Positions 1 to 11,801 of a stretch of DNA of 64,000 bases are shown here, piece by piece (position 1 is the first letter of the stretch; each line of letters begins with the position of its first letter). The notes under the pieces were generated by a model that saw only the letters and a list, made by a program, of their open reading frames with translations, did no database searches and had not been told where the DNA came from. The position numbers and the translations under genes are program-made. Source of the DNA: Uloborus plumipes (taxonomy: Eukaryota; Arthropoda; Arachnida; Araneae; Uloboridae); assembly GCA_038373865.1 (NCBI GenBank), contig JAXGGA010001040.1:1-64000 (forward strand), in the 5' to 3' direction.

Positions 1-728
1 TTAATTTTTTCAGTGCAGTGAAATAGTTAAAATATCGATTACCTCAGTTGATTCAAACAAAGTTCTAGCAATTGAAATCAAATTTATACTTCATTTAGTC
101 AACAAAGGATTGAACTTAGTTTTATTTAATTACTTTTAACTCATTACTCATTCTGTGCTAAAACTGCATTCTGCTTCAGGATATTATTATTTCTATTTTG
201 CGAATAAACACTTTTTAGCACTTTAACTGGACTTTTAATGTGTCAGTGTTTTCTAATTATATAATTTAATAAAAGTAATTTGATTTCGCAAACAACGTAA
301 AATATTTTAAAAAGTTTCTCAACTTAAAGTTACAATGTTTCTAATCTATTTTGTATCAAATTATTGAGCTTAAATTTATTTCACGACGCACTTTTAATTT
401 GATTTCGTTTCCTTCTTTCTCCAAGCTAGAAAATGTATTTCAATACGTTCGAATTTTTTAAATAAAATTCGCTTGTGAACAGCTTGTGGAAATATTTATG
501 GTCCGGGTTAAATGTAATTTTGAAACGACATTTTAAATGGATTCAAATGTCTCAGCTATCTGTTGTTGATCATACAAAAAAGTAAAATAATTTCGGAAAA
601 TTTTTATAAACTGCACAAACTGTAATAAGTAATCATGTGTTACAAATATACTTTTGACGTTAATGTGTTCCAAAATATAAGTAATGAAATGAAAATTATT
701 TTAAAACGGCAAATTAAGTCAACAAAAA
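1..728. other. AT-rich DNA without recognisable gene
   Basis: No open frame resembling a known protein and no terminal repeats were seen. Reading is by eye, so a diverged repeat could be missed. Confidence 0.5.
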
Positions 729-873
729 TTATTTAATTATACAGCAGTGAGTAACCGCCCCAAAGCAAGGGCTAAGGCAGAAACATGCAATACACCGCCA
801 ACTCGGCTATTTCGATCCATGGACTGCAGGGATCGAAATAGCCGAGTTGGCGGTGTATTGCATTATTTAATTA
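729..873 (+). mobile_element. Short structured element with 11-bp TSD, copy 1
   Basis: The element (740-862, 123 bp) begins ACAGCAGTGAGTAACCGCCC and ends GGCGGTGTATTGCA. It is flanked by a perfect 11-bp direct repeat TTATTTAATTA at 729-739 and 863-873. Its right half is a hairpin: the segment starting TGCAATACACCGCC at about 787 is repeated in reverse complement up to 862, around a loop near CCATGGACTGCAGG. Related copies lie at 11561, 34970, 35959 (reverse) and 58402, plus a terminal fragment near 59456. There is no coding capacity. The superfamily is unknown to me; the TSD length would suit a MULE-like DNA element or a retroposon. Confidence 0.8.
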
Positions 874-964
874 ATTATTTATCTTATTAGCTTATTATGT
901 TTTTTGGATGTTAGAGGGGATGCTTTCTTTTATACACGAAGGGGAAACAAAAGAAAGATAATTT

Positions 965-1225
965 AAATTATAGTTTAAGAAAACTAAAAAATACGCTTTT
1001 AAACGATTTTGTGACACTATGATTTCCTTCTGATTTTCAGAACTATTGAATATCCGCTAAGTTTAGATGAACTTATACTACATCAACATGTGATATAGTT
1101 TAGTCTTTAGCATTACTAAAAGTATTAAATGTATTACTTTTATATTTGTAAAGACCGTTAATTTTATTTTTTATTCAGAGTTACATACATACAAACAAAC
1201 CCACATGTGAAATTAATAAAAGCGT
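965..1225. repeat. Diverged repeat shared with 58600-59140
   Basis: Blocks such as AATACGCTTTTA, AGTATTAAATGTATTACTTT, TTATTCAGAGTTACATACAT and CCACATGTGAAA occur in the same order at 58600-59140 with substitutions and insertions. In both places the block lies just to the right of an 11-bp-TSD element, which suggests an old duplicated segment or a larger dispersed repeat. No coding potential was seen. Confidence 0.5.
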
Positions 1226-1535
1226 ATTAAAAATAACTAAAAGAACTGTTTGAAGTAAAAGTATCGACAAAACTAAAATGGAAACTAAAATAAATAAATA
1301 AACAATAAATTATACCAATCTAAGCAAAGCTTCATTGTCCAAAAAAATCTTGATTTGAACATCACAATATTTTTTTCGATTTTTTTTAGCTTAAAATGTG
1401 CAAAATCAATGCAGCTTAAAGAATTCAAACGGGGAGCTAAAAGTTTGTTTCGGGAAAAAGGAAATTATTTTGTTCATCATGAATTGAATAAAAGGGATTT
1501 CATTATTTAGTGTTCTAAAATCTGAGAATTATGAA

Positions 1536-1584
1536 AAATAAATAAATAAATAAATAAATAAATAAAATAAAATAAAAATAAAAT
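1536..1584. repeat. (AAAT)n microsatellite
   Basis: Runs of AAAT followed by AAAAT units. It may be the decayed tail of a retroelement, but no head was found next to it. Confidence 0.9.
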
Positions 1585-3459
1585 CGCCCCAATTGCCCCA
1601 AATTTTATCTTCTCACTTATTAAATTTCGAAAATCAACGTTGAGTGTATTTATGTTGTATTTCTCATTTGTATTTGTTTTCTTTGAGCATGTTTTAAAAA
1701 ATCTATTCATTATGAGTGTGAAACCCAGTTTCTCGTCAGAACCCCTTTTCATAACGGCACCTGTAAGTTGCTTTTCTAGAGTGCAATTTTTAACTGACAT
1801 CTATATCTGTATCGCAAACACAAACCACTCCAAAAATAGTCACAGATGACTATTTAATTACTGCCAACCCTGTCTTTAAAAAAAGTGATGTGAATATGTA
1901 AATACGTCCATAAAATGCCAATACTTTTCTTATACATTTTGTGCTTGAGCTAATCATGTTTTAAAAATGTAACTACCTCTGATTACAACGAACGAACTAT
2001 CATCCATTCTATACTCCTTATCACAATTGAAAGGCTTAGAGGATGAAGGGGCTAAGTTACATTTTGAAAGATGTACACTCTGTACAATGGTGAGCAATGG
2101 ATGTACTCAGGGACTGCATTTCAACATTTCATTTGAGGAGCGAGATTTTTAAAGATGAAGTACCTCAGTATGGAATAAAATACATATTGGTTGGCAGAAA
2201 GAGTTCTTAAAATGGATTTAATATTAAGAAAAATTAGTTATTAAAAATTTTTATGCCCAAATATTTAATTATTTTTTAATAAATCTACATTGCTAGGAAT
2301 CAAGAACAAAAGAAAATGTTGCTTTTCATCAATACGTGTATCATGTGTCTTGTGCTATTTCCTAGACAGCAAAGATGAAAATCCTTTCTTGCTCTGTTAT
2401 GCTTATATTAGAGTTAGAAAACACATATTTCAGATTTCTTTCTCTTTGAAATAATCTAGAGGAAAAAGTTTCGAGTTTCATCAACTTTTTTTGAGAATTG
2501 ACAAGCTGTTTAAATTTTATTTTGAACGTGATCATTGATTTGTGATGTATATACATAAATTGAATTTACGTGTATTTTTTTCATTCTGCGGAAGATTTTT
2601 GGGAGTGCAATCGTCCCCTCTTGCCCCCTTATTTGCCACACCCCTGGATACAGGTAAGAAGATAAAACTTGGTGCACCAAGCAGTATATGTCAATAGATC
2701 AATTTTATACGCACACTAACGACACAACCAGAAAACAAAAAAGCTGCAGCAATAAAACTTTGAACTTTAATTACTCGCAAATTTCTCTTTGGCACTTAAC
2801 CCCTTCATCTCCCAAGCTCTTCAATTATATCGATGTCGTTACTTTCTCCAAGTAGGGGTAAGGGTTCTTGGAGCGTGTTCGAATCCGAACACTTAGCGCA
2901 GAGTGTGTATAAATTACAGAACCAGCGTTGTAAATGATGCATAAAGATATGAGTGATAATGTGTTCATGGAACGTAATTTAGAACATTAGATTGCCCAGA
3001 ATAGCAGTTGTGGCCTGAGTACGTGCTGAATCGCAATAAGATTATGTGAAACCGTTTGAGGAAATTGGTATACTAATAGTCGTCTCTCTTGTGTATTGCA
3101 CAGCACAAGAGTGGTTTTAATGGTTCTTAGAAGTTCCTTTGAAGTGTTTTTTTCGTTGAAGTTTTTTCGATGGCCTGTTTCATTTACGTTCCTGATAAGC
3201 GTTTTAAAAATAAGAAATATATTCGTTGGTAAAAATATGTGCTTCTATTTTCTACATATTTATGACTACTTTTGTAACGTGTTAACGGCATTTTGCTTTC
3301 AGCCCTGTATTACATTCTGGTCTTCCATTTCTGAAAAGACCTTGTATTCCATTTAATTGAAAAAGGTCAATAATTATTTCTAAATTTTTTTATTTATACT
3401 GCAGCACAGTTCTGCCCAACCTTTTTTTAAAGCCTACTTTACCGTAAAAGTAACGGAAA
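1585..3459. other. No gene recognised
   Basis: AT-rich unique-looking DNA. A small hairpin, CTCTTGTG with CACAAGAG, lies near 3085-3110. A C-rich patch near 2610-2650 resembles degenerate repeat debris. The short open frames match nothing I know. Confidence 0.45.
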
Positions 3460-3740
3460 GATGAAAAAACAGACTGTAGGTCTGTCTGCCTCCCCCCTCC
3501 CCAATAACTTTTAAATGGACAGTTTGTTTTGAACAAACTTTTTTGTTCAAAATATCTTGATGAGGGAATATCATTCCAACATTTGACTTATCATTTGAAA
3601 GAATTTTTAGTTCAACTTTAAACGGTTGAATCAACCTGTCCTCTCTAATAACTTTTGAGTGAACAGTCCGATTTGATCAAACTTTGTTTTGTTCAAAAAA
3701 TTTTGATGAGAACATCTCATTTTCATTTTCGACTTCGATT
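3460..3740. repeat. Dispersed repeat with internal partial duplication
   Basis: A unit containing AATAACTTTTAAATGGACAG and TTGTTCAAAATATCTTGATG (from 3502) recurs about 142 bp later (from 3644) in diverged form. The same motifs occur in reverse complement around 29600-29750, where a tract of GACC units and a G run replace the CTGTCTGCCTCCCCC stretch. This marks a dispersed repeat family of unknown class. Confidence 0.55.
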
Positions 3741-3955
3741 TTAAGGGAATATTTTGTCTTCAGTGTCGTGAGAATTAAATGCTAAAAATACATGTGTGAT
3801 ATACTTTGGCAGCCTTAGACAATTAAGAGAATGTTTATCAGACACTAGAATGTTCATGTTGGTAAAAGGGAAAGTAGGCTCATTTAGTTTATGACGGAAC
3901 TTCTTGTTTATTCTAGAGTCACACCTCATTTTCAGATGAATCTTACGGTCTAGAA

Positions 3956-4502
3956 CAGTGGTTCCCAACCTGGGGGAAAACACCCCCAAAGGGAAGATTT
4001 GGTTCCTCAAAAGGGCGGTGGATTCTTAAGGGGCGATAGGGGGTGATATGTATTTAGGAGCTAAAACCGAAATTTTCAACATGTTCGATTAGAGTTCAGA
4101 AAATTAAATTTTTCTTCAAATTTTTAGCTCCAAAGATTATAATTCCACCAGATTCCAGTGTAGAAAAGAAAATAATTTCTTGAAAAATGTACTTCTGTTT
4201 TTGAAAAGTACGTCGATGATCTTAGTTAAATGTTATATTTCAAATGCTTCAGTTCGCTTTGTGAAAGAAAAAAAATAAGGGTATTTTATTTATTTATTAA
4301 TATTTTTAGTCTTAAAGTGACTGGTTGTAATTGCTTCATTGCGTACATTTTACTTCAAATTACAATTAGGTACTTATATTTTTAATAATATCGATGTTCA
4401 CTTGCCCCAGCTTAAGGTTTTTTTAGGAAGGGGGGGGGGGTCGATAGGTGTCAGTCAACGTCTTGAAGGGAGCGATGAACTAAAAAAGGTTGGGAAACAC
4501 TG
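3956..4502. mobile_element. hAT-type non-autonomous element
   Basis: The ends are CAGTGGTTCCCAACC and GGTTGGGAAACACTG, a typical hAT terminal inverted repeat. The element is 547 bp with a G tract near 4431 and no transposase. The flanking 8-mers GTCTAGAA and GGCTAAGA agree at only about 5 of 8 positions, so the target duplication is decayed or its edges are shifted by a base. It is non-autonomous and would need a hAT transposase from elsewhere. Confidence 0.75.
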
Positions 4503-5376
4503 GGCTAAGAACAAATATGAAATTTTAGATGATTTAATATGTTTGTAGAAAACATAAAAAATCAAGCAAAATGAAAGACAATTACAAGCAAAACATAGCT
4601 GTCATCAATACTACATGTTTATTTCATCGATAGGAAGTTTGAGAAATTAAACGAAAAAAAAAAACTTTGGATTGTACATGACAGCAACTGCAGCAAAAGA
4701 AAAGTTTTTCGAAAATAATTTTAAAACGTAAATACATCTCTTGAGTTCGACGTCACAGTCAATTTGTTTCAAAAGAAACATAAAGATGAATGCAATGTAT
4801 TTAGAAAAACGTTTTGTAAGATAAAATGCAATTTCTAACACGTCATGCAGTTAAATCTCTTTGAAAAGACAAATGCAATTTCCCAACGTTCGAGAACGAT
4901 TTTAAACAGAAAACGATGAAAATTTCCATAGGAAAACAATGGCTTAACACGTCCAACTATTTTTCTATAGAAATCCTTTTAAATAAATGTTAATTTATAA
5001 ATCAACATTTTTATGCTCTTTTGTACAAGAAAAGCATAAGCAACAGATTTTTAGAATCGTGGAATTTTTTATGTTAGTTACGAAAATATGTCATTCAGTT
5101 TTAAAACAAAGTTGGATTCCCAAAAATCATAATTTTAAAACTTGCTCTGAATTAAACTCGAGAAACAGAGTTTTCAAGTTATACCATTATATTCACATCC
5201 TTAATCCTTTATATCCCAAATAAATTTAACAATGAATTTTTGCATATTTTGTTGGTTTTTAAGTTGAAAATACATCAAACAACACATACACTGAGATATT
5301 TTTTTTTTGAAAATCTCGGGGGTCTAAAGCCCCTTACTCATTAGGGTCCCCCAAAATACTGTTTCCAATTGCAGGT
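4503..5376. other. No gene recognised
   Basis: AT-rich DNA. TTAATCCTTTATATCCC at 5201 could be a piggyBac-like end pairing with GGGGCATAAAGGGTTAA ending at 6574, which would enclose the elements listed below. I treat this as tentative. Confidence 0.4.
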
Positions 5377-5558
5377 CAGGAACGTCATTTCAAGTTTTAT
5401 CCAGGGGGGGGGGCAAAGGGTCCAAACACAATGCAATTTAATCAGAAAACATAAAAAACCACGCCCACTTATATGTAAATACATTGATTTTTCAAAGTCG
5501 GGAGGGGGGGGGGCATTTGACCCCCCCCCTCTGACGCCCCCCCTAAATGACGGGCCTG
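5377..5558. mobile_element. hAT-like MITE (GACGTCATTT family), copy 1
   Basis: A 182-bp element with ends CAGGAACGTCATTT and AAATGACGGGCCTG, flanked by a perfect 8-bp duplication TTGCAGGT (5369-5376 and 5559-5566). The interior holds long G and C runs around a conserved core reading AACCACGCCCACTTATATGT. Two more copies lie at 41946-42116 and, in reverse, at 44651-44817. TSD length and short TIRs fit the hAT superfamily. No coding capacity. Confidence 0.85.
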
Positions 5559-5965
5559 TTGCAGGTACTATCTGTTTCGGCCTCTCAGCAAAGTACAAGG
5601 AGTGGTACTTTAAAGTACTAGTATGATTCCAGCCAGTGGCGTACGCAGACAAATCATTTCATGAGTTAAGGCTCTTTGAGGAGGGGGGGGGGGCGGAAGC
5701 GCCTCATGAAATGTAGTTGAGAAAAGTGAATGTCTCGAATTTCTGCTTTAACGCCAATTTAAGTCGACAAAAATACATCATTAAAAAAAACTTTTCTGTC
5801 ATTAAAATTATTGTGAAAAAAACGTTTTGATGGATACAGAAAATGATAAATTTAAATAAAAAAAAAATTCTTCATTGAAAGAAGTGTTGCTAAAATACTT
5901 GGATATAAATATAATATTTTGGAAAATTTACGCTCTATGTTAATATTGCAGTTTATTTTACTATT

Positions 5966-6107
5966 CTGTACCTCAGAACCAGACTAACGTAAGTCCATTT
6001 TCGTCATTTTTCGGTAGAGGGGAAAAACGATGTATTCGACAATCGTTTTTCCCCTCTACCGAAAAATAACGAAAATGGACTTACGTTAGTCTGGTTCTGA
6101 GGTACAG
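5966..6107. mobile_element. 142-bp fold-back MITE, copy 1
   Basis: A near-perfect palindrome: CTGTACCTCAGAACCAGACT at the left is repeated in reverse complement at the right, and the arms pair almost to the centre near ACGATGTATTCGACAATCGT. TATT flanks both sides, a candidate 4-bp TSD. The second copy, at 30062-30499, is flanked by AGTT. As RNA it would form a hairpin of about 65 bp. Class unknown. Confidence 0.85.
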
Positions 6108-6376
6108 TATTGTTCCCAATACTGGGTTTCAATTCAATTTGCTGAAATTTATTTAACAGAATTAGATGACTGAAAAACAAATTCGTCATTTCTAATGCGT
6201 AGATTTGCAATAAAAGTGAACGAAATAGAATAATAGGATAATCATAAGCGTGATTTACAGTAAATTAGACATGTCAAAACAAAAGAAATCTTTCTTTTAT
6301 TTTTGTCCTTTTCTTAATTATCTGCTCTGAAAGCTTTTCTCATTTTGGGATTTCAAAAAAAGAAAAAAGGAAACAA

Positions 6377-6379
6377 AAA

Positions 6380-6410
<31 letters not shown>

Positions 6411-6411
6411 A
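6377..6411. repeat. (AAAT)n microsatellite
   Basis: About eight AAAT units inside the hAT-like element 5634-6496. Confidence 0.9.
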
Positions 6412-6504
6412 AACGTAGCTTTCTTTTTAAAAATTCGTTTTGAAAATTTCGGAGGGGGCTGCAGCCCTATCAGCCCACCCCCTGAGTACGCCACTGATTC
6501 CATC

Positions 6505-8311
6505 CATATAGGATTCGTAATACTAAATTAATATAAGCGGGACTTATGAGTCCCATCGGGGCATAAAGGGTTAACGCAGTAACAAAAGAGTCCCGGAGAA
6601 AAGTCTTTCTGGTTATTTAGCATGGTACAGAAAATATGATATACATAAACTTAAAGATAGCATTGATCTTGACCCGCATTTTCAAATTTTTTGTGTGATT
6701 GAAAATGTTAATGAAAGGAAAAGATGCAGTAAAGTATACATTTCAAATGAATCTTGTTATTCAAGTAACATTTTCCTCCTCTTGATAAAACTTATGTTTC
6801 TTGAAATAATTAGTGCATCTATTAACATGCTTTCTTATCGTTACTTGGTTACAAAAAGTTATTTATTAATTTCATATTTATATCCTGCAGTACACGTAGA
6901 ATTTGTAGAGAACTATGTTTTACGTGTTTTCATAGAGCAATACTTCTGAGATTAAAATACGGAAATTTAACGGTTATTAAAAATGTGAAAAAGTTATTTT
7001 AAAGGAACTATGCACTAAATATCTAGAGTAAATTATTTTAACTACATGTATAAGATTAAAATGTGAAAACCTTCTGAATAATGAAAAATAATTTTATGAT
7101 TTTGAGTTTGTGAAAAAAAATGAAAGTATAATGCACTTTTAGTACAAATTATCAACTTTTCTTTCGTCTATATGTTTTGGTTACTTGCTAAAAAGTGTAC
7201 TTAACGCTGATTTTGAAAACAATTTACTCACATTATTTTTTTTTTAATTTAAATTAAAGTTCTTTGTAAAAGGACATTTTCGAAAAGAATATTTGGTAAT
7301 AGAAACATATAATTTCGATAAATAAATAAATGCATAGCTAAATATACACTCCTTTTTGAAGCACCTGTACATTTGCAACATCATAGTTTCTTCATAAGAG
7401 CAAAATGTTTAAGACGTATCTGCAAAACTGCGAAACTGTAATAAACGTAGAAACACGAATAGAAAAAACATTAATTACTTGCAGGTTTACAAGATGGTAA
7501 GCTGACCTATATATACACACATGCACCCAACACAACCGAAAGAAAAAAAGAAAAAAGGAAAATTGAAGAAAAGAAACAAGATACTCTCAATAATAAAAAG
7601 AAAGCAAGAGGAATAATGCTGTAAAAAACTACGAGAACAATGTACGAAACCTTTTCCTTTTTTACTCTGATAATGCTCAAGCTAAACCTCTGGCGTCGAT
7701 CTAGATTAACTCAAATCTACTCTCTCGTGCATAAACAACACTTTTTATATCCCTCTTTTAATAGATTTTTGCTGTCAACTTCTTACCAACCTTTTCAGTG
7801 TTAGTATGATAGATAAAAAAGAAAACTACAGCTTCCATAAATATAAAAATTGTAGCCTAATTATATTTATGGATGTTTTAAACTTTAAAGGAGAATTTTA
7901 ATGCAGCACGTCGGTAAAAAAACCGTTGTTACTGTCGTATGAAATTTTAAATTTTTCCTTGCATTAGCTAGCGAGTTTCTTTACGCAGTTCAGTTTCATA
8001 ATCTACATTTTTTCCTAACGACGCTGTTATTGAAAGAAAAATCCTGTTGAGAAAAGCTCTTTTCCCATTGGAATGTATTTTTTGCAGACGTCACTGCATT
8101 GAGAAAAATAAATTACTTAAGATGAATATGATTACATATTTTTAAGCAAATTAGGCATCTATTCACGAAACTGTTTAAAGCTGTTCGATATTATTATTAT
8201 TATAATTATAATTATAATAATAATTGTACTTGTTTATTGCCGTGTTATAGATAATTAATCGTTACTATGATGGTACTTGTTGCCATTGCCTCAAGAGGTT
8301 GGAATTTCTTA
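6505..8311. other. No gene recognised
   Basis: AT-rich DNA. A (TTA)n/(TAA)n palindromic tract lies at about 8190-8225. The open frames are short, with no recognisable domains. Confidence 0.45.
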
Positions 8312-8693
8312 TCTATTTCTTAAAAATGTATGTATATTTGTATCTTTGTTCCTTATACAAATCCACAGTTTTCGTCGGATTTTCATCCAACTTGGCACAG
8401 AGGTTCCTTGTTGCACTAGAATTCACACAGGTGGAGTTTTAAAATTAAAAAAAAGATCCAAAAAGCGCAAAAATTCGAATTTGTTGTCTCAAAATGGCCA
8501 TTTTCTTTCAATTTTGAATAGATAGAGTACTAAAGATAAGACTTTAAAGCATACAAATCGATAAAATTTAACACCTTTAAATATGAGCATATTCCATTAC
8601 CAATGAATTATTAATTTAAGGCTCACCTATTTCATTTTAGCTTGAAATAAGTTAAACATAATGCAATACCGGGCAACGCCGGCAATAAACTAG
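8312..8693 (+). mobile_element. Short non-autonomous Helitron
   Basis: It starts TCTATTTCTTAAAAATG after an A and ends AATAAACTAG before a T, the A/T insertion site and TC...CTRR ends of Helitrons. A GC-rich hairpin CCGGGCAACGCCGG lies about 10 bases before the 3' end, as the family requires. The interior carries TTCGTCGGATTTTCATCC and no Rep/helicase coding. The 5' boundary is less certain than the 3' one. Confidence 0.65.
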
Positions 8694-8699
8694 TTAACA

Positions 8700-8823
8700 T
8701 ATAAAACAACAAAAGAAAGATTTACAACACGAAGAGAGGAAATAACACCCAGGGCACTGGTGGAAATCGAACCCGCGGCCTCTGGATTTCGAGAAGCTGC
8801 TACTTCTGAGCCACGGAGGCCCC
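8700..8823 (-). mobile_element. tRNA-derived SINE
   Basis: On the minus strand, from 8823, the head begins GGGGCCTCCGTGGCTCAGAA. It contains an A-box-like TGGCTCAGAAGTAG and a B-box GGTTCGATTTCC (plus-strand positions about 8760-8775), so it is Pol III type. No acceptor-stem pairing is visible, and the sequence runs on past the tRNA-like part, so this is a SINE head rather than a tRNA gene. The tail is AT-rich. Confidence 0.7.
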
Positions 8824-9221
8824 ATTATCATTATTATTATTCATAGTTGAAATTCATACATTGATTGAAAACTATACACTGTATTACATTCCATCAGAAG
8901 ATCAAATTTACTACTGATTATGTTAGATTTCGAGAAACTCTTGACGGACTATAGTATATAAAAAAATATCATTTTTTTTTCAGATTATTTCTCTAAACAA
9001 TAGTTTCGTATTCTCTGTCAAACGCCCCTAGTTATAAACTCTGCTTCACTGTGGGTTATTTCTTACGCAAGCACAAAATTTTTAAAAAAAACGAAAAAAA
9101 AACGAAAATGTACAACAGAAGTAAGGCAAATCAGAAAATAAAATAAGTAGTATCTTTAAAAAGAATGTTCTTTTAAACTCTTTTCTACAAAAAGAAAAAA
9201 AAACTGGTATAGACCCCATAC
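8824..9221. other. No gene recognised
   Basis: AT-rich spacer between the SINE and a Tc1 element, with several ATT repeats near 8828. Confidence 0.5.
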
Positions 9222-10774
9222 TACACTGCTGAAAACAATTAGGGGAGCAAGCAAAAGAGTGAAGAAAACCGTGCAAGACAGCCACGGATTGGCGTACAAT
9301 GTATAGTACGCGTGTATCAATGAACAATACAGAAAAAAAGACCTAAAAACTTAATCTTGAATTAATCTTGAATTCTTTGAAAATGTGGAAAAAACATAAA
9401 AAGGTGATTTTGGGTAACATTTTGGTAACATGTAAAAAATGAAAAAAAGGTAATGTTTAGACATGTTGCATGTGTTTTAATAAGGCGTGTGGTCTCCTTG
9501 AACAGCTAAGACTGCTGCACACCTGTTTGGTATGGATGCGATAAGCTTATGGGCATGAATTTGGGGAGTACTGTTCCACTCCTCAAGAAGTGCAATCTCC
9601 AAGTCTCGGACAGTAACAGGCGACCTTTGTCACTCAGCAATGCATTGTCCGACCATGTCCTAAACATGATTGATTAGATTCAGGTAGAGCACGCTGGCCA
9701 TTCCATACGCTGTATTTTTTCAGTTTCAAGCATGTTCTCCATCAGACGAGCTCTCAGCGGTCGAGCAATATCGTTTTGAAAAACAAAGGAATATCCAATA
9801 GCTCCAGCGTGAGGGATGACATGAGGTCTCAGTATCTCGTCTGCATACCTTTGGCCCGTCAAAGTGCCATTCCAAATGATATGCAGGCCCGTACGTCCGC
9901 CTATGCTGATTCCACCCCATACCACCCAACCAGCTCGTCTGTTTTGTGACCTTTCACGAACGAACGCGGGATTATTTCGAGTGCCCCTGTCCCTCCATAC
10001 CAGAACAAGTCCGTTGTCACTCTCCAGACTGAATTGCAACCCTTCTGTAAACAGCACTTGGCTCCAACCATGTTGCTCCCAATTTCGATGTTCAGCAGTC
10101 CGTCTTCTTCGGGCCACAGAGTCGCGTGGGGTCAACAAAGTTTAGACCATTGGCCTACGTGCGTAGAGCTCTCCCTCATGAAGCCCATTACGTACTGTTT
10201 GGCTGGACACCCTTCGTAACATTGCCTTTGCAGATGCGTAGCTTTCTCTATTCTGTTTCGACGGACTGTTAACCGTATATACCGATCATCAGTTGCTGTA
10301 GTGGCGCATGGCCGACCTTGCCCTGATCGATGTCAAACATTTCCTGTTTCTTGGAATCGTTTACACAGCCTTGCAACATTTCTGACGACTCCAGCATCAT
10401 CCGCGACACAACGTTGTGTTTACCCGGATTCTAGCCTGCCTATAACATGCCATGGCATGGATTCCAGTAAATCACGTTGTTGAGACATTCTCAAGTAACC
10501 TTGTCTCCAGAAAAAAATGTAAAAAAACTACTGCGCTATCAAATTTAACAGTTACAGCAATAAAACGGACGCTTCTGCAACATCCCGATTTCCGCACTTA
10601 TCTTCTTTTTCTGGTTTTCGGCCTCATTAACTTTAATTTGTTCATAAAATTATCTTATTCCGTTTCCTGGTAGGCTTTGAATTAAGAACGATTCATTTCT
10701 TGTTACTTATTGGTATACATATTTGCGTAATTTTGTTAAAACCATGTGCTCCCCTAATTGTTTTGAGCAGTGTA
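9222..10774 (-). mobile_element. Full-length but dead Tc1 element
   Basis: The ends CACTGCTGAAAACAATTAGG and its near-reverse-complement (CTAATTGTTTTGAGCAGTG at the right) lie inside TA dinucleotides at 9222-9223 and 10773-10774, the Tc1/mariner target duplication. The length of about 1.55 kb is that of a full element. The transposase on the minus strand is decayed (see 9477-10488). Confidence 0.85.
9477..10488 (-). pseudogene. Decayed Tc1 transposase
   Basis: The minus strand reads from MSQQRDLLESMPWHVIGRLE at 10488 to a final DHTPY before the stop at 9477-9479. That is about the usual 340-residue length, but it is broken by several stops and frameshifts. The best-preserved block, 9680-10138, contains GRTGLHIIWNGTLTGQRYAD and VFQNDIARP, matching the central DDE domain. 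The first catalytic motif (FTDESRF in relatives) has become FTEGLQF, so the first Asp is lost. The PIE motif reads LIN in a shifted frame, so the final Glu is lost too. No active enzyme is possible. Activity in the past is inferred from the intact TIRs. Confidence 0.85.
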
Positions 10775-11507
10775 CTTCCTTTTACGTGTAAATTTCTTAG
10801 TAGTTGCCTTAAGTGTTAAAAAAAGTGCTTGGAGTGAGCAAGGTAACAATTTAAATATTTACTCCCCTAACCTGTCACTAAACAGTGCAGAAAAATGTTT
10901 TACAATGGTTAATTTTCTAAATATTGCCGATTTTAACAGAATTCAGTGAATTTTTCGCAAAATATCGCCAATATTCCCAAATTCAAAAACCCAAATTCAA
11001 AAAATAATTTTTTTTCGCCAAATTTGTCGCCGAATTGGCGTCAAACACTTGGCGACCAGAGGCTTGGCGACATATCGCCAAGTGGTCGCGCCAATTCATA
11101 TCACTTGAGTCTGCATTTAAATTAACATTGATTTACCACAAAAAAGGGATAAAACACCCCCTTGGGAACATTCAAATGCAACCACTAAGGGAGGTGCACA
11201 ACTAGACCATCCTCAGAGCCTACGTACCAAGCTAGAAGTTTCTACAGCATATAGTTTTTGAGTTATGCGACACACATACGCACATACGTATATACAGACG
11301 TCACGGAAAAACTCGTCGTAATTAACTCGGGGTGGTTGAAAAGGATTTTTCGGCTGCTTATATGTTGGTAGGTACATATGGACGTGCTGACAGGTCGAAA
11401 AAACTACTGAACATTCATTCGGGGGTGAGCAAAATCAAAATTTAGACCCAAATTTGAGTGATTTTTTTTTCGCGATCACAATACTTCCTTTACTACGTAA
11501 AAGGAAG
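10775..11507. repeat. Dispersed repeat with ACTTCCTTTTACG ends
   Basis: The left side begins ACTTCCTTTTACGTG and the right side ends ACGTAAAAGGAAGT, a short inverted repeat. The interior has several TCGCCAA motifs (10950-11090) and a block with GAGTTATGCGACACACATAC and AACTCGTCGTAATTAACTCG. I associate such blocks with arthropod interspersed repeats, but cannot name the family. No coding capacity. The Tc1 element abuts its left end. Confidence 0.5.
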
Positions 11508-11549
11508 TAAAAAGGGAAAGAAATTTGACGTTTTTCCTTTCTAGTAAAA

Positions 11550-11801
11550 TAGCTTTCCTTATAAAGCAGTAAGTAACCGCCCCTAAGCCAGGGCTAAGGC
11601 AGAAACATGCAATCTCACATGTCGCTAGTATTCTAATATCACATTAGATACCAGTTTTCTTGGCTCTCTTTGCTTCTTTAAGAGGATTTCTTCCCCCAAC
11701 TCGATCACTTTCCTATTCCTTGCTGATAAGTGCATAATAAGCACGAAACTGCAGTCCATGGATTGTATAAAAAGTTGGCGGTGTATTGCATAGCTTTCTT
11801 T
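11550..11801 (+). mobile_element. Short structured element with 11-bp TSD, copy 2
   Basis: The element (11561-11790, 230 bp) begins ATAAAGCAGTAAGTAACCGC and ends GGCGGTGTATTGCA. Flanks TAGCTTTCCTT and TAGCTTTCTTT are an 11-bp target duplication with one mismatch. Interior landmarks shared with copy 3 are TTGGCTCTCTTTGCTT, AAGAGGATTT and GCAGTCCATGGAT. No coding capacity and no poly-A tail. Confidence 0.85.

Larger units (their letters stand above)
5634..6496. mobile_element. hAT-like element interrupted by a fold-back MITE
   Basis: The ends CAGTGGCGTACGCAG and CTGAGTACGCCACTG form a TIR, and the flanking 8-mers ATTCCAGC (5626-5633) and ATTCCATC (6497-6504) match at 7 of 8 bases, as expected for hAT. 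Subterminal G-rich and C-rich tracts are present. The interior contains a 142-bp fold-back insertion (5966-6107) and an (AAAT)n tract. No transposase frame remains. Confidence 0.7.

Noticed and set aside
5341..5652. 85-103 codon frames on both strands across G/C runs
   Set aside because: Frames arise from homopolymers (poly-Gly/Pro) in a hAT-like MITE.
8756..8823. Possible tRNA gene on the minus strand
   Set aside because: A- and B-box-like motifs are present but there is no acceptor-stem pairing and the sequence continues as a SINE body.
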